Positions 31,740-40,663 of a stretch of 64,000 nt of DNA are shown in pieces. Made by a program: the position numbers and the translations under genes. This DNA comes from Rutstroemia sp. NJR-2017a BVV2. Taxonomy: Eukaryota > Ascomycota > Leotiomycetes > Helotiales > Rutstroemiaceae. The notes beneath the pieces were generated by a model. It saw only the letters and a list, made by a program, of their open reading frames with translations. It did no database searches and was not told where the DNA came from. The stretch covers positions 372,001 through 436,000 of the forward strand of contig NJPS01000076.1 in NCBI GenBank assembly GCA_002946415.1, in the 5' to 3' direction. The first letter of the stretch is position 1; every line of letters starts with the position of its first letter.

Positions 31740-32553
31740 ATGGATCCATTTATTCATTTGCCTATATTCAAGGTCGTGGTTTGCACCGTATACCAACATA
31801 CCATATTACCCAGCCAGATTTCTCCCCATTTAAGCAGTTTCAACAGTTATAATATAACCAAGGAAGCCCGCGAGCGGATTGCCGACAAAGTGAACCGGAT
31901 CGAAGGGTTGATTTTATATCGAGCAGAGTTAGATAAGTTACCTATCCCTATTCGTCCAACCCCACCCCCATTCCCGAATTGGAACAACCCGGATCGATGG
32001 GAAGAAGTACCCGTTTGCCCTATATATATATTTTAGTTGCCAGCATCAAGCCATTCAAAAGTATTACCGAGAAGAACATAGTTGGGTCAATACCAGGAAG
32101 AAAGGAAGGATTAGGGCCGGCCACGAAATGCCCATACTATGGATTTCCGTCCATTGCCAGCAGTTTTCCCCCAAAGGTTCCGGTTCCGCATTTTTTGAGG
32201 TTCAAGCAGCAGGATCCCATCCAGTGATACCGTCCGGAGATGTCGATTTGGAGGCTATTAAGAAACGATTAAACCAGGAGATACAACAAGCCGAAGAGGA
32301 AGCCCGTCGTCAGATCACCGAACCGGAGGAATCCCGAGAGCCCAATCCATAGTTATATCGGGTAGGATAGGTCGAGCATTTAGGAACGTTTGATCAGAAG
32401 GAAATGCGAACATTGATTGCCCCTGTGAAGGACGACGAGCCCGAATTGGAAGTGTTATATAAGGCGTTTTATTGGTTGATTCAAGATGCACAGTATCATT
32501 GTATTCGATCGGTGGTAGGGTTGGAGGTATTGTTTGAGGCGAACCTGATTTGA
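31740..32553 (+). pseudogene. OrsD-like (DUF3505) gene relic, RIP-damaged
   Basis: The first frame reads MDPFIHLPIFKVVVCTVYQH and ERIADKVNRIEGLILYRAEL. It then ends in an AT repeat near 32020-32036, where a one-base shift is needed to continue with QHQAIQKYYREEHSWVNTRK, ISVHCQQFSPKGSGSAFFEV and later IAPVKDDEPELEVL and YWLIQDAQYHCIRSVVGLEV. These blocks follow the order of fungal OrsD/DUF3505 proteins, which have an N-terminal C2H2-like region. Stops at 32350-32352 and 32368-32370 (TAG) stand where Trp is expected from the family. The frame ends for good at 32553, so the C-terminal part is missing. In intact relatives the role is unknown, and many copies are repeated and dispersed. This copy is non-functional. 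Confidence 0.7.
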
Positions 32554-33254
32554 GAGAGTTATAATAATCTATATATATTTGTTATCCTGCCCTATTATTC
32601 CGCGACGAACGGCCGCCGTTCGTTCCAGATCCGGCGCGCGGATTAGTCGCTTCCCCTAAGTGGGGCGAAAAACGGCCTCAGTTCGTTCCATACGCGGCCC
32701 CAGTTCGTTCCAACTTACACGGCGGTCCTGCGGTATGTAGCAGAGGTGGGAGGCGATGCGCTGTATATGCAAAGATACCTCTATATCTGCGCTTCCTAGC
32801 TATATATTTCCTCCGCTGGCAGAGGTCGGATGGCGAGTGTAAAGCTGGATTGCGAGGAGGAGTCTGATATCGCTACTATTCTTCGATTTGAGAGGGTACG
32901 GATAGCCTATGTATATTTGTTATCTTGGGTACGGGCTTGTATATTGGTGTATATATAGCGATGCCTTTCTATCTGGCACAGCTCTACTTCTCGTTTAGGA
33001 AAAGGATATACTGCTTGACTGTATATATACTGTATCTATCTGCCGGGCTAGAGGAGGAGGAGGAGGAGAGACAGCTGGGTCTGGGCTCAAGGTAAGGTTA
33101 TATAATAGATAGATTAGTATCAATATAAATAATATAAATATCTGACTTGATGTCTCTTCGATATGATTCTACTGATCTATAAATCTCTAATTAACCCTGC
33201 CAATTTAGATAAGTGTACTAACCGACCGATATTTACTGAACTACGAAAATCGAT
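32554..33254. other. Mixed GC-rich island and AT-rich sequence after the OrsD-like relic
   Basis: A short GC-rich island (about 32600-32740) contains three copies of GTTCGTTCCA (32618, 32681, 32703) in otherwise AT-rich DNA. A (GAG)n run lies near 33052-33070. No gene is supported. Confidence 0.5.
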
Positions 33255-33458
33255 ATGGACCGAGGGGCCGAATCAGGTCGAAGAGGAGAAGGGGGGCTTA
33301 GAGGGGAGGAGGAGGAGAATGAGCGTGTAGGGTGTTTGTGGTTCTGGAAGACGTTAGGGGTAGTGTTGTGCGAGGAGTGCCGGCATTGCGTATGTGCCGC
33401 GTCGGTGGGAACGCATTTGCGCAAGCAGCATGGGCTCTTGAGAGTAGGTGAGGGGTAA
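33255..33458 (+). pseudogene. OrsD-like N-terminal zinc-finger fragment
   Basis: A 67-aa frame beginning with a Gly/Glu/Arg-rich stretch and containing GVVLCEECRHCVCAASVGTH and LRKQHG. The C-x2-C...H-x4-H spacing and order resemble the N-terminal finger of OrsD-like proteins. It stops at 33458; a donor-like GTAGGTGAG overlaps the end, so it might be the first exon of a longer gene. No downstream exon was found before the next gene. Most likely it is a fragment of a second copy, in the same orientation as the relic 1.5 kb upstream. Confidence 0.4.
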
Positions 33459-33747
33459 CAACTCATTAACCACCTATCAACCTTTGAGATACAATCTATA
33501 GAAATGTTACCAGTTAATTATATTGCCCTTCGATCAATGCTCTAGTACAGTCGGAATAATGATTTATCTCACAAGGGAGGATGATGCGTTGTGATGAGTG
33601 AGTAGTGGTTAGCAGGTTAATACAACCCTTGGTGCCCTTAATGCTTGACCTACTCGTTATATCACTCATCGTTTTGGACTTGATTCTTGATTCTTGATTA
33701 GCCAGCTTTGGACTATTTGTAAGCTATGGAATGAATATAAGCATACT
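33459..33747. other. 3' flank of the TANGO2-family gene
   Basis: Short AT-rich stretch; nothing is recognised. Confidence 0.5.
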
Positions 33748-34794
33748 TTATTTCCCATTACTGTTCCAGCCCTCGATATCAAACTTGAACTTGTTATCAG
33801 CTTGACCTCTTTCAATTGGATTTCCCTTCGCATCATACAAGGACCGCTCTATGAAAGTGACATGCCCTTCCCAGTCTACGAGAATGACGGTTTGCCGTTG
33901 GGTGCCATAGACGCCCGACGTGACGCCATCTACCCCCGCTTGAGGTGTTTTCACCCCGTTCGATTTGGCCTCGGAGACTTCCTCTGATGCCAATTTGCTA
34001 TCTGCAGCTGCGATATCGTCGGCTGTGAGAACTGCCGGGATAGGTGTCGCGTGGCCTATCCTAGGTATAAATATCGATTTTCTCAGCTGGTAGATGTACT
34101 CCTCAAATTCTTGATCATCATCTTGCTTGGGAAGTGTATCAATGTCGAGAACTGCGTACAGCTTCTTAACCAGCTCATCTTCTCCTAATCCATTTTGAAC
34201 GACCTCTTCAATGACTTTTAGGACCTGTTCCTTGCCCATCTGGACTTTGGGCCATGGCACTGGATCGTCATATGATGTGTTGCTTAGCCCATAAACCTCA
34301 CCCCTTTTCGCGGCAACCCACGGAACCTCATCCGGAGTTCCACTTCTGTTCGAGATGATTGCGAGCGGTTCCAGCCCATTATCATCCGATTTCTCCTTTC
34401 GCAGCTTCCCACAGACCAACGAAAATCCCCCAACCCCCTTCACTCCTTCCCCGTCCAACAAACGGTGGACAAATTGCTGTGTGGTTTCCTCGTTTTGTGC
34501 AGTCAACCAAGCGGTGACCATCCCCCCTCGGCTTCTTGTTCCCTGTACCGGATGATCCTTATCGCTGGTATTTGTTTCGCGATAGTTTGTGAGAACCGCA
34601 AAGTTCCCGGTCTTGGTAATTCCCAGCCATGTCCCCTGTTCGTCCCGTAGAAGGTCTCTGCTTGAGAGGATCTGCTGATGTTGGGAAGACCACCAATGAG
34701 GTTGACTCGTTGGCCGTAAAATGAATTCATCCCGATTGTCGAGTATGATGAGCGCATATGAGGGATGCGCTGTCGTAGCTAGAACGATGCACAT
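33748..34794 (-). CDS. TANGO2 / NRDE-family protein
   Basis: A single exon of 348 aa from the ATG at 34794. The frame opens further upstream (ATG at 34851), but the family begins with MC(I/L), so the inner start is preferred. MCIVLATTAHPSYALIILDN followed by RDEF contains the conserved Cys2 and NRDE motif. Other family features are WLGITKTGNFAVLTNYRE, GTRSRGGMVTAWL, the region GFSLVCGKL and YGLSNTSYDDPVPWPKV. The C-terminal YGTQRQTVILVDWEGHVTFI is also typical. TANGO2 proteins are linked to Golgi organisation, mitochondria and heme or lipid handling; the Ntn-hydrolase-like fold suggests enzymatic ancestry. The biochemical role in fungi is unsettled. Identity is confident. Confidence 0.92.
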   Translation of the reverse strand: MCIVLATTAHPSYALIILDNRDEFILRPTSQPHWWSSQHQQILSSRDLLRDEQGTWLGITKTGNFAVLTNYRETNTSDKDHPVQGTRSRGGMVTAWLTAQNEETTQQFVHRLLDGEGVKGVGGFSLVCGKLRKEKSDDNGLEPLAIISNRSGTPDEVPWVAAKRGEVYGLSNTSYDDPVPWPKVQMGKEQVLKVIEEVVQNGLGEDELVKKLYAVLDIDTLPKQDDDQEFEEYIYQLRKSIFIPRIGHATPIPAVLTADDIAAADSKLASEEVSEAKSNGVKTPQAGVDGVTSGVYGTQRQTVILVDWEGHVTFIERSLYDAKGNPIERGQADNKFKFDIEGWNSNGK

Positions 34795-35719
34795 TCTGAA
34801 TTTCGTAATATGTGAAAATGTGTATGCACGAAAGATGTTGAGGAATGACAAATTGGGCCGCTGTGAATATTATTAAGTTTTGAGAAATGAAAAGTAACCT
34901 ACCAGGGGGGCACAACTTTATATTGCATTAAATTGGCCAGCAGAAAGATGTCAACGGAGCCAAGAAAGAAGGATACGCGCTCAGATGTCTCCTCATCTCC
35001 TCATCTCCTCATGCAATGGGGTGGTGCCTTTTCTATCTTCTGATGTTTTTCAGCCCAACAGTGAAGTGTCAGAGGTAGCGAAGCGCGTCAGGTTATGATT
35101 TGATGACGGCTCAGCCTATTCCAGCCACACCGGGCGGCTCCACGGTTCCATGGATCTAGAGAGCTAGCGGGATTTGGCGGTTCTATCCTTGCAGCTCGGC
35201 ATAAGGCTGTGGCGTCCTTTCACCCGCACATGCAGTCGCAGTGCAAGGAGCTTTCTTTCATGATCTTTCATGGATTTGATGCGCGTGTGTAAGGGAAGAT
35301 CCATCACATGAAGGTCCAAATACAGAGTGAAAGCTACAGCGCCCAATCCAGAAGTCCTACCAGCCCTCAGCCCCTGAACATTACGCAGTAGGCTATCCGA
35401 CTATTACTTCTAGGTGTCAGATACCCCGTATAGGTAGCCAGGTGACCTAATCGATAAGAAACAGTACTAGAATTACGAGTACACTAACTGGAGTTGCAGG
35501 GGCAGTTAGCTTGACTCGCTCGCCCATCATCCTCAACTCTACCTCTTCATCTATTCGCCGTTTATTGTTTATTCCTCCATCACTTACTCTGTCTCTGTGC
35601 AACCAACCACCTATACTATCCTGTCTTCTCCTGCGAAACAACAAATTGGGTACTACCTATCATTCAAGTCCTCCACAATAAAGAAAAGAACGAGCCATCT
35701 GTGAGCTACGAATGTAACA
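34795..35719. other. Divergent intergenic region, TANGO2-family / YOP1-like
   Basis: About 0.9 kb expected to contain both promoters. It includes a small direct repeat TCTCCTCATC (34987-35010). No gene is supported. Confidence 0.55.
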
Positions 35720-36917
35720 ATGTTCGATACGTTCGCAACGCTCTTATCGTAAGTTTACCCCGCCTTCTCACAAGCTTGAGCTGGAGTACAACGACAACAC
35801 CTCGACCTTCCACTAAATTAATCTATAGCTCCATACCTACCTTTCTCTTTCCCGTATTCGCCTCCTACAAAGCTCTCAAAACATCCGATCCGGCATTGTT
35901 GACACCATGGCTGATGTATTGGGTGGTTCTTGCGATCGCTTTGTTCGCTGAATCTTGGGTCGGCTTCATTCTAGTTTGGTTAGCAGATGCCGTCATGCGG
36001 AATGCACTCGATATCAGAGTCAAACTAACAACCGCAACCGTAGGATACCGTTCTACTCCTGGATTCGGCTTGGCTTCCTCCTATACCTAATTCTACCTCA
36101 AACCCAGGGCGCACGAGTCCTCTACCAAACCCACGTTCATCCATGGCTTCACAACAATGAACTCGCTATTGACGAGTTTATATCATCGGCTCATGATCGT
36201 GCGAAGGCGGCGGGGGTTGAATATTTGAAGCAAGCTATCGATATGATCAAGCAGCATGTCTTTGGTCTGCCACCCAAAGAACCTACACCACCATCCACCC
36301 CTTCAGCCTATTCCTACACTCAGAATCTGATGGCTCGTTTCAATTTACCATCTGCGAGAACGGCTTTCCCATCCAATCCGCTCGGAGGCGCTTCCAACAC
36401 TGCCAACGATTTTTATTCACTTCTTGCATCAGCAGTGTCTGCTGCCACTTCCTCCAACACTGCGAGCGGTGGAGCCGAACCGCACGACCTGTCGAATTCC
36501 GGCATGCTGATACCTCCTAGCGTCGCGGGCCACGAGCGTATATCTTTCATTGAAGCACAACGCGAACGTCTTGCAATTCTCTTGTCTGCGTTGGACAAAG
36601 AGGCACAGAATTTACAAAGCGAGAAAGAGACACCGAGGAATATCTCTAGTATGTCACTGGATGGTGGCAGAAGTAGCGAAGGAGAAGTAACTCGACCAAA
36701 AAGTTCTATGAGCGGACTGAGCTCGCGAAAGAGTGAGCCGGATTTCGAGAAAATTGATGCGGAAAGCGGATCAGAGGAAGCTGAGGCTACAAGAAGAGCT
36801 ATGGCAAGAACAACAAGTGGCAACTGGATGCCATGGAGCTGGGGCGGTAAATCATCGGACACTTCTGACGGAGAAAAGTCAGAGAGCAAAGGCAAAAGCT
36901 CAGGAGTTGATGCCTAA
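35720..36917 (+). CDS. YOP1/REEP (TB2/DP1/HVA22) family membrane protein
   Basis: Three exons: 35720-35748, 35829-35978 and 36044-36917 (350 aa). The splices rebuild MFDTFATLLSSIPTFLFPVF, ASYKALKTSDPALLTPWLMY, WVVLAIALFAES and WIPFYSWIRLGFLLYLILPQ, then GARVLYQTHVHPWL. This is the full TB2/DP1/HVA22 domain with two hydrophobic hairpins in the first ~100 residues. Such proteins bend tubular ER membranes. Compared with yeast Yop1 (180 aa) it is much longer: residues ~160-350 are a disordered Ser-rich tail with a short helix (ISFIEAQRERLAILLSALDK) and a late WMPWSWGG motif. The long-tailed form is common in filamentous fungi as I recall. The tail's role is unknown. Confidence 0.9.
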
Positions 36918-37632
36918 GCATCCTCCTTGTCTGTTCGTTTGGTCTTGTAACATTTATATTCTGGGAAATTTCTACAATTCATTTACACAGTTTGGTGTAG
37001 ACGCATACTTGTTGGGATGGACAAGGGGAGTAGTTGGTACTGTCATTTCAATGCGGCGCCGAAGGGGTTAAGGTTATGGGTAAAGACTCAAGAACTATAC
37101 AGTCATTGATATAAATGAGAAGAGATCTTTATCTACTCGATGAAAGTCCTATTGACTTAAAGCAAGCAAAAAGTGCTATTCTACGGCATCATTGATTTCC
37201 TGGGGTGCTGCTATGTGTAGCTCATCACGTTACCCATTCTTATTTCCAATCTACTAACCACCCTTTCCGTTGCTCATACGTATATGGGATTCTAGAAAGA
37301 TAAAGCGTGCGGTTTTCGTTTACCAGCCTGGGAGGATCTCACTGTGTCCAAACCAGAGCTCTTCAATAACCAACTGCAATTTGGGTATTTCTCACAATGC
37401 GGATTCGTTCCTACAACAGTTCGCATATGCTTCATATACCGCCAAGTTCTAAGTAAGTGCATATTCCACTAGGCCCCACAGGATTCTTTTAACATTTCAT
37501 TTCATGCTGTAGATAAGTATGTACATATAGGGAAAGCCATGCGCCGCACCTCGTGCATACCCCAACCAAGAATTATGTTCCATCACTTCTCTCCCTCCAA
37601 CCCAAACTCCTTCCAGCATCAAACCCCCTCAG
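36918..37632. other. Convergent intergenic region
   Basis: 3' flanks of the YOP1-like and DUF3445 genes. Nothing is recognised. Confidence 0.55.
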
Positions 37633-39208
37633 TTAGAACCCCTGCTGTCTATGCCACTTCTCCTCCCACCCCGGAAAATACGGACTCTCATCCAACGTCG
37701 CCTCCTCCCAATCCTCCCTCATCCACCCCTTCTCAACCTGCTCCCTCTTCCACTCCTCCAGCGCCGGCAGCACCGCATGCTCCACATGCCACGTGCCCTT
37801 ATACTCCATCAGGGACTTCTTCCCCTCCTTCAAAATCTTCGCCAGCAGGGCCGGCACGTACGGCTCGTCGCGGAACTCCGTCACCGGCGTAAACAGCGCC
37901 TTGAAATTGAACACCACGCCCGCGCTCAGCGGCAGCCGGCGCAGCGTCTGCCAATCCACGCGGAGATTACATTCTTCGACCGTGAGGCCATCTTTCTGAA
38001 CCAGGCGCAGTTTTTCGTGCGGGTGGCCGGCGGGCATGAATAGTGGGGAGTCGATTTCTAAACCCCAGCTCCCGCGCTGGATCGGCGCGTCGGTGGGCAG
38101 CTTGCTGAAATACCGGTCCATGCTGAATGACATTTTCTCCTTGTAGTCCGGGATCGGCTTGTGGATGTCCTCGAGCTTCATGCCGATTTTCGTGGACACG
38201 TTCCAGCCGAGCGAGCTGCAGATGACGCCGGCGCGGAAATAGTACATGCCGTCTGCGTCGTTGCGCAGCACGATAGCGAAGTCTTCGGGGACGTTGTTGA
38301 GGAGGACGTGCAGGGGGTGCATGGATTTGATGGCCGTGGTGGTGTGCAAAATGCGGTTGTGGAAGGTACGTTTGTCGTCGGAGAGGGAGAAGTAAGCGGG
38401 GTAGCGGGCGCAGTAGAATTGAAGACACATTTCCATGAGTTCTTTGCACGCGAGATCGGAGCCGGGGAGGTGGTCGAGAACTTTATTGCCGTGTTCGCGG
38501 AAGAGCCCTTGGCGTTCGGCGATGCGGGATACGTAGGTGTTTTCGACCTCTAGCCACCAGTCGGGCTCCATTTTAGTGATGGCTGTGAGTAGTTAGTATC
38601 GCTTCGACAATGTCAGGCGAACTCGTTCACTTACACATGGTTTGGTGATATTGCCATCTCAAAGGCCTGTAGGGCCTGGATCGAGCTTTCACGGGATCGA
38701 AACCTTCATAAGGCCGAGGAAGTGGAACGCCAGTCAAGATATCGTAGGCAGGAAAGTCACCCATAGCTTTGAGCTCCAAGGTCGAGAACCCCGTTGGTGT
38801 ATACTTTGGAGTCTCAAATCCAAGATTGTAGGCATGGGCCATGGGTAGTTTGTCCTTTGCAATAACATCATCGGAAGGATTAGATGCAGTAAGGATTGCG
38901 CCAAATCGGGGAGGTAAACCCTTCGCAACTTCTGGAAGGGTGCAGCGTCTGGATGGAGGTAGCGTGTCCAAATAACTTGCGGTTTTGGTTGCAGAAGCTT
39001 TCAGTTTTTCCGAGCCTGCTTTGCTAGGTGATAGGGAGCGAGGTGGTGTTGCGGATGTGGATGCCCTTCGGTGATGGATGTGAAGTCTGCTGAATAAGGA
39101 TTTGTTTCCGCTTTGGGTATATGAGAGGACGATTGCTGTGGTGAGCAACACCACTATGCCAAGGCCTATGGGCCATTGGCCTGGTATACTGATCGTTGAC
39201 TCCAACAT
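37633..39208 (-). CDS. DUF3445 heme-dependent oxidative N-demethylase-like protein
   Basis: Two exons, 39208-38635 and 38582-37633 (507 aa), joined by a 52-nt intron that restores YHQTMSITKMEPDWWLEVEN. The N-terminus has one membrane helix (WPIGLGIVVLLTTAIVLSYT, residues ~12-31) followed by a basic Ser-rich linker, so it is probably a membrane-anchored protein with the main domain in the cytosol. The main domain carries family blocks DFPAYDILTGVPLPRPYEGF, MYYFRAGVICSSLGWNV, KLEDIHKPIPDYKEKM, MDRYFSKL and a C-terminal RLPLSAGVVFNFKALFTPV. DUF3445 (PF11927) includes bacterial heme-dependent oxidative N-demethylase subunits; fungal members are uncharacterised. Reaction and substrate here are not known. 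Confidence 0.87.
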
Positions 39209-40663
39209 TGTGTGATAATGCTATGATAACCAACCCAAAACAAGAGTTTAAGATCCTTCTGGAAAATCCTCAAGTATATCGACGGCAAGATAAGTAAATT
39301 TGGCTTGAGAGTTGTATTTTGATGGCTACCAAGTAAATCGATAGCTGGCAGTTGAATCGAGGACCTGTGACTTCTCTCGCAGAATTAAAGATATGGACGC
39401 TGCAGCGTGCCACTTTGGGTACACGAAAATCAGGACTGCTATTGGCCAGAGACCTCCGAAGATGTAGATGCGATTATTAAATCATGACGAGTTGTAAACT
39501 TATGTGTGCATCTGGATAACATCAAAGGACAATGAATTGTGGTAGAGAAATAAATCAAGTATATTCGAAACTTGTTACCCAGAGCCGAGCTACACAGGGC
39601 AAACATGTAGAAACGAGGATCAGCGTGAAATATAAACATCACCACCACCACCACCACCTATCTCAGATATCACTATCTGTATCCAGCTACCCCAGATACT
39701 GCGGCACAGCTACGATACAAAGCATCTCAAATAGGCAAGGGAAATCGCGCTGGCCCGACACATGATGGCACACAATCATACCACGCGCAAGCGAACAAGA
39801 CAAGACACGATAGCGAGACGGAAGCGGTAGTGATGGTGTGCACTAATACCCTACACCAGGGAATTGCTATCACGATGGAGGGGAGAAATCAATCAGTCGA
39901 TAACGATATAACCTTCCGCAAATCCCCAAAAGGAATAGCAGCCACTCAACGAATAGGCCTTTGAGAGGAAGGATAAATTGACCTAACCGGGTAAGTGGGC
40001 TTTTAGACTGCCCGCTTTGATCACCACACCACTTGGCCCCACTTTCGACTTTCGTTTACCCCAAATAGCGAAGTATTCCCCTTTGCTTGATTTGGGCAAC
40101 TGTATTGCTTGGACTTGCTCCAAGATACTGTGTTGTACGTATAACATGCATTGTCGTGAGATCAATCGATATGTGAATAGGAAGCTAGTTGGGCACGAAT
40201 TTGACATATTCGTATACTTCAAGCCCAGAACGACCCGACTTGTCTTGTTCGTGTGTCTGTTGATCTGGAAATCGGGGTAGTCGGGAAGCCAACAACGTAA
40301 CATATAGTCTGGTGGTATTCAAACAGATCTCATTATAGAGTTTCGGCCTGATTGCGCATCTACGTCGTTGCGTATGGCATATAAATTTAAAGAACAGAGT
40401 AGGGGGTATACAATGAAGAGAACTACAAACGACCCAGCCTAAATCCAGAAACCCAGTGTCCAACCAAGCTCTCCCCGCTCGCTATAATAGACATACATCG
40501 TGAAAAGAATGTAAATTAGTAGTTCCAGATCAAATGCGCTCATGCTGTCCCAATCCCTTCCCAAAGTTTGACTATAAGACAACGCTAGAAATTCAACTCA
40601 ACATCAACACATCAAAATTCATCATATCTTCGTATATCGTTTCTTATCCGTCGTTCGAAATCA
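39209..40663. other. Intergenic region 5' of the DUF3445 gene
   Basis: About 1.45 kb between the DUF3445 promoter and the 3' end of the giant gene. It contains a (CAC)n microsatellite at 39638-39658. No gene is supported. Confidence 0.55.
39638..39658. repeat. (CAC)n microsatellite
   Basis: About seven consecutive ACC/CAC triplets. Confidence 0.9.
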
